Shown here: positions 17,301 to 25,131 of the stretch, in pieces
Layout of the letters: each line of letters begins with the position of its first letter
Position numbering within the stretch: the stretch's first letter is position 1
DNA from: CAYMND01 sp964465065
GTDB lineage: Bacteria > Acidobacteriota > Aminicenantia > UBA2199
DNA length: 64,000 nt
Assembly (NCBI GenBank): GCA_964465065.1
Contig: CAYXHZ010000001.1
Location: forward strand, 1 to 64,000
Reading direction: 5' to 3'
Translations under genes and position numbers: made by a program
The notes under the pieces: generated by a model
Databases searched by the model: none
Told to the model about the DNA's origin: nothing
What the model saw: the letters and a program-made list of their open reading frames with translations, nothing else

Positions 17301-18166
17301 AACAGATCCGCAGGGTCAGCCGGGTCGATTTCACCGTGACCATCCACGGCGAGAGCGGCACCGGCAAAGAACTGATCGCCCGAGCCATCCACCTGCTGAG
17401 CCGTCGCCATGCCCAGCCCTTCATCGCCTTCAACTGCGCCGCGCTTCCAGAGACTCTTTTGGAGGCGGAGCTGTTCGGCTATCAGAAAGGGGCGTTCACC
17501 GATGCCCGGGAGACCCGGACCGGCCTGATCGAATCCGCCCAGAACGGCTGCCTCTTTCTTGACGAAATCGGCGAAATGCCGCTGCTGCTGCAGGCCAAAC
17601 TCCTGCGCTTCCTGCAGGATCATTCGCTGCGCCGCCTCGGCGACAACCAGCAGCGTCGGGTCGACTGCCGCATCGTCTGCGCCACTCACCGCGACCTGCT
17701 CGACATGGTCAAGGCCAAGACCTTCCGCGAAGACCTGTACTACCGCATTCACGAATTGACGGTGTACAGCCCGCCGCTGCGGGAACGCAGAGAAGACCTG
17801 CCCCTGCTGCTCGATCATTTCATCGCCAAGTACCAGTTCCAGGCACTCAGTCCGACGGAACGTCATTGGCTGGCCCTCAAGTGGATGAACCAGGACTGGC
17901 CGGGAAACATCCGCGAGCTGGAATCGCGCATCAAAGAACTGATCACCTATTACCCCCATCATCCCGATGTCGGCGCACCTTCTCCGGCGCGTCTGTCCAG
18001 CGGCGGCACCCTGCACAGCTGCCGCAGCCAGTTTGAACGTCTCTGCATCCTGGACGCTCTGGAAAGGAACGGCTGGAACCGCGTCCGCAGCGCCTCTGCT
18101 CTGGGCATCAGCCGCATCTCCCTCTTCAAACTGATGCGCAAGCACAAAATCGGCGGGACTTTTTGA
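14375..18166 (+). CDS. Giant sigma-54-dependent transcriptional activator
   Basis: A 1263-aa protein. The last quarter is a complete sigma-54 activator: AAA+ domain from about 963 (IIGESSAVMELKK), Walker A GESGTGKE near 992, the sigma-54 contact loop as GAFTDA near 1039 (usual form GAFTGA), Walker B LFLDEIGEM near 1060, the arginine-finger region LRERREDLP, and a Fis-type helix-turn-helix at about 1233-1260. The preceding 950 residues replace a receiver domain. They look like a signalling assembly: a STAND-ATPase-like but P-loop-less part (about 140-380), a helical TPR-like part (about 400-780) and a GAF-like part (about 820-950). Start is a TTG with AAGGA 9 nt before it, 6 nt after the TPR gene stop. 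Targets are unknown; the one sigma-54 promoter I see in the window is before the minor pilins. Confidence 0.85.
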   Translation: MFILEREEQLDELLRCWAWRYKRRRLSKVPLPHSPGLSALLHRLCRCGGPSIQEIWCLSRETDPGFIWLEEPAPQVDFQVSDRLDRQTETADVPAFWDWSRPCRLADGQWIYPLLLNKPESPAVTARATGATDRLPPKTLYQISDRSGLWKFGDPLLARFQTPLSLCIRSDHPAAGLFVRKLVAKSFDWQRTLLIDLEDNPLALAGDDPERFKSDRRPSPRLVHDLVHGFCRKLPGLAGDQPVVILCDSISGSFETELITQLLHELIAHKPLFFCLRASDRFAFTWTVSEEIQASRAVRDDEEKRSDGPPAILKQIARLLAIVPDRLSLDQVRLWFGAKERQQLDQCLGHGLLQEKSGQIVIPERLTQSRSEPVPADEQPVLKQAFTLYKAPLTHLKMLLLQADACALRQLCVSPPFLEQLHEQPRQLIALLDQTCPSWQDHTDIVQLMAELTARLFLLPQCRYWLEKIAPDHSRERENDTLWTAVQQALQFDAADLIAWAVNPARAGSGSRVDALKQAGCLSLAVIAETEDLVGPNCGQAQEILIGRMNELLFSSRRLENADLRIWVSLAWAHWQLRHGSPQQALFLLQDCQQLSAAPLPPLNCSLKLCETLLGHWQRPDQAWNARLPGALRPPDEPCWDYLQLLLQHRFTQADMHLGEFDHHLDGTGGDHVHVAGLCPQNMALIRKKLQASHQNGPEIDAVLPPWLEFIVTALRPFSTDPADPRPASRQLPACLLGSERNYFYYEYHYLRFHETRPPILSGAERDLFLDTCAYFSRRGRQLSPVMQAIRSRLAQAVLAESRSSGAISASALSAPAKPADLLKTALGMILSRFLPEICYIRLLRERQTALTVGAPLSHEALAGYLLDNAGQDAEERVPVPVLKTTCPRELSPCLLNLETVLRLRVAATDGRVTLLVLLAYRSGAAPELPLYENLQLCLSPLLDLLQGQAGESAGSLSQPLDAIIGESSAVMELKKQIRRVSRVDFTVTIHGESGTGKELIARAIHLLSRRHAQPFIAFNCAALPETLLEAELFGYQKGAFTDARETRTGLIESAQNGCLFLDEIGEMPLLLQAKLLRFLQDHSLRRLGDNQQRRVDCRIVCATHRDLLDMVKAKTFREDLYYRIHELTVYSPPLRERREDLPLLLDHFIAKYQFQALSPTERHWLALKWMNQDWPGNIRELESRIKELITYYPHHPDVGAPSPARLSSGGTLHSCRSQFERLCILDALERNGWNRVRSASALGISRISLFKLMRKHKIGGTF

Positions 18167-18191
18167 TTTTACCCGACTTCTGTGCTATCTT
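18163..18191 (+). promoter_or_regulatory. Leaderless-type promoter of manC
   Basis: TTGATT (18163-18168), 17-nt spacer, TATCTT (18186-18191), then 7 nt to the ATG. The -35 overlaps the sigma-54 activator stop codon. No ribosome site lies before the ATG. Confidence 0.55.
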
Positions 18192-18198
18192 GCTGACC

Positions 18199-19296
18199 AT
18201 GAACCCGATCGTCAAAGAACATGTCGCCCTGATCATGGCCGGCGGGCAAGGCACCCGTTTTTGGCCCATGAGTTCCGAAAAAAGACCCAAACAGTTCCTG
18301 GCCATCACCAGCGACAAACCACTGATTCTGGAAACATTCGAGCGCCTGCGCAGAATCGTGAGTCCGGAACACATTTTCATCGTCGCCGACGGCCGTTACG
18401 CCGACCAGATCAGCCAGGCGCTGCCCGATTTTCCTTTGGCCAACCTCATCGCCGAGCCCCAGCCCCGCAACACCGCCCCCTGCCTGATCTACGCCAACAT
18501 CTTTCTCAGCCGGCGTTACGAGAACGCCAACCTCGTCGTCGTACCGGCCGACCACCACATCCCCGACTCCGACAGTTTCGCCCGGCAGATGAAAGACGCC
18601 CTGGACTACGCCGATCAACGCTGCGTCATCACCGCCGGCATCAAACCGCTGTACGCCCACACCGGCTACGGCTACATCGAAGCCGACGAAAGCCTGGGGG
18701 ATTCGCACGGTCTGACCCGCTTCCAGCCGGTGCGCACTTTCCACGAAAAGCCGGATCACCAGCGGGCTTTGACCTATATCAACAGCGGCAGGCACTACTG
18801 GAACGGCGGCATGTTCATCTACAACATTCACCACTTCCGCGATTTCATCCGCGAGTACGCCCCCGAATACTTTCAACACATGCGCACCATCGAGCAGTGC
18901 TGGGAAGACGCCCAGGAGGTCAAAACCGCTTTCGGACTGTTCAAGGCCGAGGCCATCGACCGGGTGCTGATGGAAAAGATGACCGAGGCACGCATGTTCA
19001 AGGCCGATTTCGCCTGGAACGATGTCGGCTCGTGGTCCAGCATCTACGAACTGGCCGACAAGGACGGTGACGGCAACTGCCGCCGCGGTGAAGGCTTGCT
19101 GGTCAACGCCCACAAATCGATGATCGTCAACGAGCTGCACATCCCGCTGGCCCTGGTCGGCGTCGACGGCTTGTCGGTCGTCGCCACCGCCGACGGCATC
19201 CTCGTCACCCGTACCGACCGGGCCCAGGAAGTCAAGGAAGTGCCCGGCCGCCTGGAGAAAGGAGTTGCCCGATGGCCGAAACCAAACCCAGAGTGA
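18199..19296 (+). CDS. manC: Mannose-1-phosphate guanylyltransferase
   Basis: Makes GDP-mannose for surface polysaccharides from GTP and mannose 1-phosphate. The nucleotidyltransferase signature GGQGTRFWP is at 15-23 and is followed by RPKQFL; further markers are PRNTAPC, PADHHI, FHEKP and the GMFIY/AWNDVGSWSSI blocks. It is the short single-function form (365 aa) without the C-terminal phosphomannose isomerase domain. I chose the ATG at 18199; a start 12 codons upstream would lie inside the -35 element. The gene overlaps the glutaredoxin gene by 25 nt. No other sugar-nucleotide genes are adjacent. Confidence 0.93.
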   Translation: MNPIVKEHVALIMAGGQGTRFWPMSSEKRPKQFLAITSDKPLILETFERLRRIVSPEHIFIVADGRYADQISQALPDFPLANLIAEPQPRNTAPCLIYANIFLSRRYENANLVVVPADHHIPDSDSFARQMKDALDYADQRCVITAGIKPLYAHTGYGYIEADESLGDSHGLTRFQPVRTFHEKPDHQRALTYINSGRHYWNGGMFIYNIHHFRDFIREYAPEYFQHMRTIEQCWEDAQEVKTAFGLFKAEAIDRVLMEKMTEARMFKADFAWNDVGSWSSIYELADKDGDGNCRRGEGLLVNAHKSMIVNELHIPLALVGVDGLSVVATADGILVTRTDRAQEVKEVPGRLEKGVARWPKPNPE

Positions 19297-19526
19297 TCGT
19301 GTTCAGCACGCCGACCTGCTCCTGGTGCCGGGCAGTCAAAGACTACCTGAAGCAGCACCAGGTTGAATTCAGGGTGGTCGACATCAGCCGCGACGAGAAA
19401 GCGGCGGCCGACATGGTGAGGCGTACCGGTCAGCAGGGTGTGCCGGTGACCCTGATCAACAACCGGCCGGTCATCGGCTTCGACAAAGCGCTTTTGAATC
19501 AGCTCCTGGGAATCAAAGGCAGCTGA
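19272..19526 (+). CDS. Small glutaredoxin
   Basis: An 84-aa thioredoxin-fold redox protein. The active site is CSWC (Cys16, Cys19), an unusual variant of CPYC, with the cis-Pro in GVPVTLINN near residue 57 and the GFDKALL tail of glutaredoxin/NrdH-like proteins. Cytoplasmic, likely a general disulfide reductant; no partner is evident. GGAG lies shortly before the start, inside the end of manC, so expression depends on the manC transcript. Confidence 0.88.
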   Translation: MAETKPRVIVFSTPTCSWCRAVKDYLKQHQVEFRVVDISRDEKAAADMVRRTGQQGVPVTLINNRPVIGFDKALLNQLLGIKGS

Positions 19527-19542
19527 CAAAAGCCGTTGAGAT

Positions 19543-20187
19543 TCAATCCGCCCCCGCTTTGCGCTCCGCTTTGGGCAGCAGCTTCACGTCATGGTCCAGG
19601 CCCTGGATTCGCCGGCTGATGTAGAAAGACTTGATGAAGGTCAGTTTCTGGCGCCCCGACTTGGCGTACAGTTCGACCAGGGCCCCTTCCCAGAACTTGC
19701 TGTTCTTCTCGAAGTCCTGAACGCTGCCGGATTCGTAGCCGTTTTCAGTCGACATGACCACCTCGTCGCTGTTCTGGCCGGGTTTGGCCGGCTTGTCGAA
19801 GAGGTAGGCGATGCTCTCGCCGATCGAACGTCCGGAGTTGAGAAAACGAAAAATGCCGATCATCTGTACGGCTTTCAGTTCTCGCTGACTCTGGTTGCCG
19901 ACCCGAAAACGGATCTGCGGCACCAGCAGGATGCCTTTGTAATCGGGTCGATCGATGGTGCTCTTGACCACCCACTGGCTGTCGATGTTGTGAAAAGAGA
20001 ACTGGGCACGGAAATCCTCGTCGCTGAGCACCGGCTGCGTGGACGCCAGCAGAATCCAGATCAGCACCGTCAGCGCCGCCAGCCCGACCACGCCCAGGGC
20101 GATGGTTCGCGACAGGGAACCGTGGTGAATGTAGGATTCCAGGTCCGGAACCGGCAGGCTCCGCTCATCGGTTTTTTGATCGTTCAT
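19543..20187 (-). CDS. Single-pass membrane protein of unknown function
   Basis: A 214-aa protein with a short cytoplasmic N-terminus, one hydrophobic segment at about 28-49 (ALGVVGLAALTVLIWILLAS) and an extracytoplasmic domain of about 165 residues rich in beta-strand-like sequence (KGILLVPQIRFRVGNQSQRELKAVQ) ending in a basic tail. I do not recognise the family. It is transcribed convergently to glutaredoxin (16 nt apart) and divergently from the phosphodiesterase gene. It has a normal leader with GGAGG 4 nt before the ATG, in contrast to its divergent neighbour. Confidence 0.7.
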   Translation of the reverse strand: MNDQKTDERSLPVPDLESYIHHGSLSRTIALGVVGLAALTVLIWILLASTQPVLSDEDFRAQFSFHNIDSQWVVKSTIDRPDYKGILLVPQIRFRVGNQSQRELKAVQMIGIFRFLNSGRSIGESIAYLFDKPAKPGQNSDEVVMSTENGYESGSVQDFEKNSKFWEGALVELYAKSGRQKLTFIKSFYISRRIQGLDHDVKLLPKAERKAGAD

Positions 20188-20210
20188 CTGTCCTCCGCTG
20201 ACATGCCCTC

Positions 20211-20239
20211 ATTTTGCCAGACTGCGCCGTTCCTGGCAA
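20211..20239 (-). promoter_or_regulatory. Promoter of the single-pass membrane protein gene
   Basis: Minus-strand TTGCCA (20239-20234), 17-nt spacer, CAAAAT (20216-20211). It lies back to back with the phosphodiesterase promoter. Confidence 0.45.
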
Positions 20240-20254
20240 GAGGCGTGAGCCGCC

Positions 20255-20284
20255 TTGAGCCTCAGGAAAAATGTATGCTATAAT
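20255..20284 (+). promoter_or_regulatory. Leaderless-type promoter of the phosphodiesterase gene
   Basis: TTGAGC (20255-20260), 18-nt spacer, consensus TATAAT (20279-20284), then 7 nt to the ATG at 20292, with no ribosome site. Confidence 0.6.
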
Positions 20285-20291
20285 TCTGGCC

Positions 20292-20789
20292 ATGCAAGTT
20301 GCCGTCATCGCCGATTCCCATGATAACCTGAACATGATCCACCGGGCTGTCCAATTCGCCAATCAGCGCCAATGCCAGGCCCTGCTGGTACTGGGCGATC
20401 TGGTTTCCCCGTTCGCCATGACGGCGCTCAAGGCGTTTCAGGGCCGAATTTACGGCGTGTACGGCAACAATGACGGCGACCGTCTGCGCCTGCAGCAGGC
20501 CGCCAATCTCATCGGCGCCGATTTCACCGCCGATCCTCGCTGTCTGGAGCTGGATGGCAAACGCATCCTGATGATGCACGAACCGTTCCTGCTCGAGGAG
20601 GCTGCCGCGAGCGGCCGCTACGATTATGTCCTGTACGGCCATCTGCACAAAATCGACCAGCGGCAGCTCGGTGCCTGCCGCATCGTCAACCCGGGCGAGC
20701 TGGGCGGCTGGTTGAGCCAGGCCAGCCTGGTGCTGCTGGATCTCGACCGCGGGACAACGGAAGCGATCCATCTGGACAGAGGCCAGTAA
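20292..20789 (+). CDS. YfcE/MJ0936-type metallophosphodiesterase
   Basis: A 165-aa calcineurin-like phosphoesterase of the small YfcE/MJ0936 group that hydrolyses phosphodiesters with two metal ions. All metal motifs are present in order: DSHDN near residue 8, GDLVS near 36, GNND near 57, MHEPF near 93 and GHLHK near 116. The ATG at 20292 is preferred over the one at 20271, which lies upstream of the -10 hexamer. The gene is followed 6 nt later by the CBS membrane protein gene. The physiological substrate is unknown. Confidence 0.88.
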   Translation: MQVAVIADSHDNLNMIHRAVQFANQRQCQALLVLGDLVSPFAMTALKAFQGRIYGVYGNNDGDRLRLQQAANLIGADFTADPRCLELDGKRILMMHEPFLLEEAAASGRYDYVLYGHLHKIDQRQLGACRIVNPGELGGWLSQASLVLLDLDRGTTEAIHLDRGQ

Positions 20790-20795
20790 AAACCC

Positions 20796-22007
20796 ATGAA
20801 CCTGACCGTTTTCACTTACGCCCTGCTGCTGCTGCTGAGCCTGCTGCTGCATGCCCTGGAGGTCGGCCTGGCCGGCTTCTCCAAGGTTTCCCTGGCCGGC
20901 TTCATCGAAGATCTGCACTCCGGTTTCCTCAACCGCTTCGATTTCATCAAAAGGCACAGCACCTTCCTCAACACCCTGCGCGGCACCAATTTCATCCTCA
21001 AAAGCGCCCTGCTCCTCTGGGCCTACCATCTCCTGCCCTTTTCACCGCTGCAGAAAGGCATCCTGATCATCGGACTGTTCTTTCTGGTCTACCACCTGTT
21101 GACCTATCTGCTGGTCATCGCCCGGCGCATCGTTCTCCTCCGGGTGCTTCTCTACCTCTATCCCCTGCCCTGGTACCTGTTTCTGCCGTTCAACAGCGTC
21201 GTTCACGCGATGCAGAAACTGACCGGCCAGCCGGTGAAAGCCGAAAACGACGACCCCAGCGACAAGGAGCGGGAGGTATTCATCGACGAGGGCGCCAAGG
21301 CCGGCGTCATCGAACACGAAGACCGGGAAATGGTGGCCAGCGTCCTGGAATTCGGAGATACCCTGGTCAAAGAGATCATGACCCCGCGGGTCGACATGTT
21401 CTACCTGGACATCAAAACCCCCCAGAGCGAGGTCGCCGCCTTCATCCGTGAAAAGAAAAAATCCCGCTTCCCGGTGGTCAACGGCCGTATCGACAACATC
21501 GAAGGCATCGTTCTGACCAAGGACATCTTCGATATCATCGACGCCCCCGATTTCCTGCTGGCCAGGGTGTTGCGTCCGCCATTCTTCGTGCCCGAAACCA
21601 TGCGTATCCAGGACCTGCTCAAGGAAATGCAGCGCTCACGGCAGAAATTCGCCGTCGTGGTCGACGAATTCGGCGGCGTTTCCGGACTGGTGACCATGGA
21701 AGACATCATGGAGGAGATCGTCGGCGACATCCAGGACGAGTACGACAACGAGGAGGACCTGATCGTCAAATCGGAACAGGGCTTCATCGTCCGTGGCGAC
21801 GCCGATGTCTACGAACTCAGCGAGACCCTGGGCATCGCCCTCAACGACGACGAGGACTACCAGACCGTCACCGGACTGATCAGTTACAAACTCGGTCGAA
21901 TCGCCGTCCCGGGGGACCAGGTTTCCGTTCCGCCCTACCGGGCCGAAGTGCTTTCCGTCGATAAAACCCGCATCCACAAGGTGATGTTCAGACATGACAA
22001 ACAGTGA
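20796..22007 (+). CDS. CBS-domain membrane protein of the CorC/HlyC type
   Basis: An inner-membrane protein of 403 aa. Residues 1-140 contain four hydrophobic segments; a helical linker is followed by a CBS-domain pair at about 190-320 (VKEIMTPRVDMFYLD, then KFAVVVDEFGGVSGLVTMEDIMEEIVGDI), and a CorC/HlyC C-terminal domain at about 330-400 (GFIVRGDADVYELSETLG, GLISYKLGRIAVPGD). This is the classic gene found beside era, proposed to act in magnesium/cobalt homeostasis or efflux. The membrane part is not a clear match to the usual DUF21 region. It overlaps era by 14 nt. Confidence 0.85.
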   Translation: MNLTVFTYALLLLLSLLLHALEVGLAGFSKVSLAGFIEDLHSGFLNRFDFIKRHSTFLNTLRGTNFILKSALLLWAYHLLPFSPLQKGILIIGLFFLVYHLLTYLLVIARRIVLLRVLLYLYPLPWYLFLPFNSVVHAMQKLTGQPVKAENDDPSDKEREVFIDEGAKAGVIEHEDREMVASVLEFGDTLVKEIMTPRVDMFYLDIKTPQSEVAAFIREKKKSRFPVVNGRIDNIEGIVLTKDIFDIIDAPDFLLARVLRPPFFVPETMRIQDLLKEMQRSRQKFAVVVDEFGGVSGLVTMEDIMEEIVGDIQDEYDNEEDLIVKSEQGFIVRGDADVYELSETLGIALNDDEDYQTVTGLISYKLGRIAVPGDQVSVPPYRAEVLSVDKTRIHKVMFRHDKQ

Positions 22008-22890
22008 AAAAAGCCCGGGCTTCCTCTCGGGGACCGTCGCCCTCATCGGTCGAACCAATGCCGGAAAATCGACCTTCCTCAACACCGCTCTGGAAGCCAA
22101 GGTGTCCATCGTCTCCGACAAGGCCCAGACCACCCGCCGGCAGATTCTGGGTATCAAAACCAGCGAACGGGGCCAGATCGTCTTCTTCGACTGCCCCGGT
22201 ATTCACCGGCCCCAGCACAAGCTCAACGAACGGATGATGAAGGATGTCCATGCCAGTCTGGGTGACACCAACCTCGTGTTGTACTTCGTCGACATCGGCC
22301 TGCACCGCGACGACCCCTTCATCCGCTCCATGCTGCAGGCCCTTGACAAACCGGTCTTTCTGGTCATCAACAAGATCGACAAGTTCTCCAAGAGCAAGAT
22401 CCTGGAATTCATCCAGTTCCACAAAGACAAGTACCCCTGGGCCGAAATCGTTCCCATATCGGCCTTGAGCGGCGACAACGTGGATACCCTCATCGACCTG
22501 ATCTTCAAATACCTGCCCGAGGGCCCGGCCTTCTACCCGCCGGAAGAGCTGACCGTTCAGAGCGAACGCTTCTACGCCGCCGAGATCGTACGCGAAAAGC
22601 TGCTCAACGAGACCGAAGACGAACTGCCCTTCACCAGCAGCGTCAAGACCGAATCGATCGAAAAAAAGGAAAATGTGGTCGTGATCCGCGCCGAAATCTA
22701 CGTCGAGTCCAAATCCCAGAAAAAAATCGTCATCGGCAGTCAGGGCAATCGCATCAAGAAAATCGGCGAAACCGCCCGTCACGAACTCGAAGAATATTTC
22801 TCGCAGAAGGTCTACCTCGAACTGTTCGTCAAGGTCATGCCCAATTGGCGCAACTCGCCGCAGGTCATCGGCGATACCCTGCAGGACTGA
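21994..22890 (+). CDS. era: GTPase Era
   Basis: Ras-like GTPase that binds 16S rRNA and assists 30S assembly. G1 is GRTNAGKS (19-26), the G2 region QTTRRQILG, G3 DCPG, G4 NKID and G5 SALSGDN; a KH RNA-binding domain fills residues 215-290 (GSQGNRIKKIGETARHELE). The length of 298 aa is standard. The G1 loop has GRTNAG in place of the commoner GRPNVG, a mild variant. The start lies inside the CBS gene. Confidence 0.96.
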   Translation: MTNSEKSPGFLSGTVALIGRTNAGKSTFLNTALEAKVSIVSDKAQTTRRQILGIKTSERGQIVFFDCPGIHRPQHKLNERMMKDVHASLGDTNLVLYFVDIGLHRDDPFIRSMLQALDKPVFLVINKIDKFSKSKILEFIQFHKDKYPWAEIVPISALSGDNVDTLIDLIFKYLPEGPAFYPPEELTVQSERFYAAEIVREKLLNETEDELPFTSSVKTESIEKKENVVVIRAEIYVESKSQKKIVIGSQGNRIKKIGETARHELEEYFSQKVYLELFVKVMPNWRNSPQVIGDTLQD

Positions 22891-22902
22891 CCGAAGCGCC
22901 GT

Positions 22903-24123
22903 TCAGCAGGCCGCATCCGGTCGGAAATCATGGTGCCGGGCCAGTCCGCCTTTGGCCGTTTCCCGGTACGATGCCGACATGTCCAGGCCCGTCTGTTTCA
23001 TGGTGATGATGGCCGTATCCAGACTGATGCGGTGCCGGCCATCCGACAGGGTGGCGTAGACGGCGGCATCCAGGGCCCGGGTAGCGGCCACGGCGTTGCG
23101 TTCGATGCACGGGATCTGCACCAGACCGTTAACCGGATCGCAGGTCAGACCGAGATGGTGCTCCAGACCCATTTCGGCGGCGTACTCGATCTGTTCCATC
23201 GACGCCCCCATCAACTGCGCGGCGGCGGCGGCCCCCATGGCGCAGGCCGTACCGATCTCGCCCTGACAGCCGACTTCGGCGCCGGAGATGGAAGCCTGCT
23301 GCTTGACCAGAGTGCCGATCAATCCGGCGCTGGCCAGGGCGCGCACCAGCTGCCTGGAATTGAGCCGATGTTCCTCTCTCAGGCTGCGTAAAACCGCGGG
23401 CAGCACCCCACAGGAACCGCAGGTCGGGGCGGTGACCACCAGGCCGCCGGCGGCGTTTTCCTCGGCCACGGCCAGGGCGTAGGCGAAGGTTCGACCGATA
23501 CGGTTGAGCGTGCTGTGCATGAATCCGGCCTTGGAATGGTAATCCATGGCCCGGCGCCTGACTTCCAGTCCGCCCGGCAGACGGCCCTCTTGGTTCAGAC
23601 CGCGCTCGACGGCATCGTTCATCTGCTCCAGGATCTCACCCAGAAACAGGGGAAAACCGATGCCTTCAAAATGGAATACGTATTCCCAAAGTTCACGCTG
23701 CTGTTCCCGGCACCAATTCATCACCTCGGCCATACTGCGGTGCGGATAGACCGAAGGCTCTTCGGCGCTGTCGGCCTCCTCCTCGCCGACCACCGTCCCG
23801 CCGCCGACGCTGTAGGCTGTCCAGCGGTCGAGCACCCTGCCCTTTTCGTCCAGAGCCTCGAAACGCATGGCATTGGGATGGCGTGGCAGAATGGTTTCCG
23901 GCAGCCAGGAGAAGCGGCAGAACTTGGGCTGCAGGGTCTTGATGATGGCCTGATCGGTCAGATGGCCGCGCCCGGTGGCCGCCAGGCTGCCGAGCAACTC
24001 GACATGGAACGAGACTGCCTGCGCATGGCGATCGGCAAACCGCCTGGCCGCGTTCGCCGGCCCCATGGTGTGGCTCGACGACGGACCGAACCCGGGCTTG
24101 AACAGTGTGGTGATGCTTTTCAT
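22903..24123 (-). CDS. sdaA: L-serine dehydratase, iron-sulfur type
   Basis: Deaminates L-serine to pyruvate using a [4Fe-4S] cluster. It is the fused single-chain form: residues 1-140 are the beta domain (GPSSSHTMGP near 13 and SVGGG), residues 170-406 the alpha domain. Cluster Cys candidates are in APTCGSCG, GCQGEIG and LTCDPVNG. The 406-aa length is slightly short of the E. coli enzyme. The first in-frame start candidates lie in or before the -10 element; the ATG at 24123 sits 7 nt after a perfect TATAAT and has no ribosome site, so I take it as the start of a leaderless mRNA. Convergent with era, 12 nt apart. Confidence 0.93.
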   Translation of the reverse strand: MKSITTLFKPGFGPSSSHTMGPANAARRFADRHAQAVSFHVELLGSLAATGRGHLTDQAIIKTLQPKFCRFSWLPETILPRHPNAMRFEALDEKGRVLDRWTAYSVGGGTVVGEEEADSAEEPSVYPHRSMAEVMNWCREQQRELWEYVFHFEGIGFPLFLGEILEQMNDAVERGLNQEGRLPGGLEVRRRAMDYHSKAGFMHSTLNRIGRTFAYALAVAEENAAGGLVVTAPTCGSCGVLPAVLRSLREEHRLNSRQLVRALASAGLIGTLVKQQASISGAEVGCQGEIGTACAMGAAAAAQLMGASMEQIEYAAEMGLEHHLGLTCDPVNGLVQIPCIERNAVAATRALDAAVYATLSDGRHRISLDTAIITMKQTGLDMSASYRETAKGGLARHHDFRPDAAC

Positions 24124-24130
24124 GAGCGTC

Positions 24131-24136
24131 ATTATA
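24131..24136 (-). promoter_or_regulatory. Leaderless-type -10 element of sdaA
   Basis: Consensus TATAAT on the minus strand, 7 nt before the ATG at 24123. No convincing -35 hexamer stands 16-18 nt upstream, so this is weaker than the other cases. The element lies just downstream of the histidine kinase stop codon. Confidence 0.45.
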
Positions 24137-24150
24137 CACCACAACTGGAC

Positions 24151-24900
24151 TCAATCGGCCTCGACCATCTCCAACGGAATCAGGAAACGTACCAGACAGC
24201 CCTTTCCGGGAAGATTCTCGATCTGCAGTTCACCGCCCATGGTCCGGGCGATGGCCCGTGCTGCCGGCAGTCCGAAACCGGCCCCATCGGCCATGGCGAA
24301 CAGCGGTTCAAAGGCCTGCTGCTGTTGACTGGCTGACAGGCCGGGCCCCTGGTCCGAGACCTCCACGCAGGCGTAACCGGTCAGCGGCGACGGACCGTCA
24401 CTGGCCTTCATCTGTACCCGAATCGTCCCGCCCTGACTCATGGCTTCGCGGGCGTTGAGGAGAACGGCCAGCAAAGCCTGGCGCCACAGGTTGGCCTTGC
24501 CCCTGACGGGCAGGTGGCAGTCCGGACCTTGCATATCGACAGTCAGGGCACTGGGGAACAATGTTTCGATCAACGGCAGCAGGGCGCGGCTTTCGGCGGC
24601 CAGATCCAAACGCCGCAAGGGTTCGTCGACACGACGGGTCAGGCTGTGAAAACGCTCCACCGTCAGACGGGCCTTGTCGGCCGCTTTTTCCACGCAGCGC
24701 AGTTCATTGATGAACGGCGATGTGACGGGACATTCCTCGAGAGCCATTTCCAGATACCCGTACAGAACCCCCAGACCGTTGTTGAGATCATGAATGAAAC
24801 CGGAAGCCAGTCTGCCGATGATCTCGTAGCGGTTGATCGCGATCAACTGCCCAGTCAGGTCGGCTTCGGGCTTGGACGGCTCGTTGTCAGCTTTTACCAT
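24151..24900 (-). CDS. Soluble orphan histidine kinase
   Basis: A 249-aa kinase core with no sensor, PAS or membrane segment. The phosphoacceptor helix reads GRLASGFIHDLNNGLG with His37; the N box is LLNAREAM, G1 DQGPGLS and G2 GFGLPAARAIARTMGG. The HDLNN form of the H-box fits HisKA-type proteins. Residues 1-20 are a polar tail. No response regulator is next to it, so either a distant partner exists or it binds a sensor in trans. A TACTAT hexamer about 29 nt before the ATG may be its -10. Confidence 0.82.
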   Translation of the reverse strand: MVKADNEPSKPEADLTGQLIAINRYEIIGRLASGFIHDLNNGLGVLYGYLEMALEECPVTSPFINELRCVEKAADKARLTVERFHSLTRRVDEPLRRLDLAAESRALLPLIETLFPSALTVDMQGPDCHLPVRGKANLWRQALLAVLLNAREAMSQGGTIRVQMKASDGPSPLTGYACVEVSDQGPGLSASQQQQAFEPLFAMADGAGFGLPAARAIARTMGGELQIENLPGKGCLVRFLIPLEMVEAD

Positions 24901-25010
24901 TTCCGTTCACTCGCTTCACTTCAATAGTACATTGTTTCGCTTTTTTTGACCAGCCATGTGGCGGCCTTTCTCATCCCGCCGGAATCTCCCGTCAGCCGCC
25001 TCGTCTTTCC

Positions 25011-25039
25011 TTGACAGCCAGCCGTCAATCAACGATAAT
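25011..25039 (+). promoter_or_regulatory. Promoter of the ileS-lspA-lgt-rluD operon
   Basis: TTGACA (25011-25016), 17-nt spacer, GATAAT (25034-25039). The leader of about 85 nt ends with AGGGAG 7 nt before the ileS ATG. It is too short for a T-box and shows no T-box motif. Confidence 0.7.
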
Positions 25040-25131
25040 GGAGCCTTACACGTCATCTGTTTCCGTTGTACCCATCAGACTACCTTACTGTCGAGCGGAG
25101 ACGATGGCCGACTGCACCAGGGAGTACAAGC

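Noticed and set aside
25040..25131. A T-box riboswitch before ileS
   Set aside because: The predicted leader is only about 85 nt, with no T-box sequence and no terminator hairpin.
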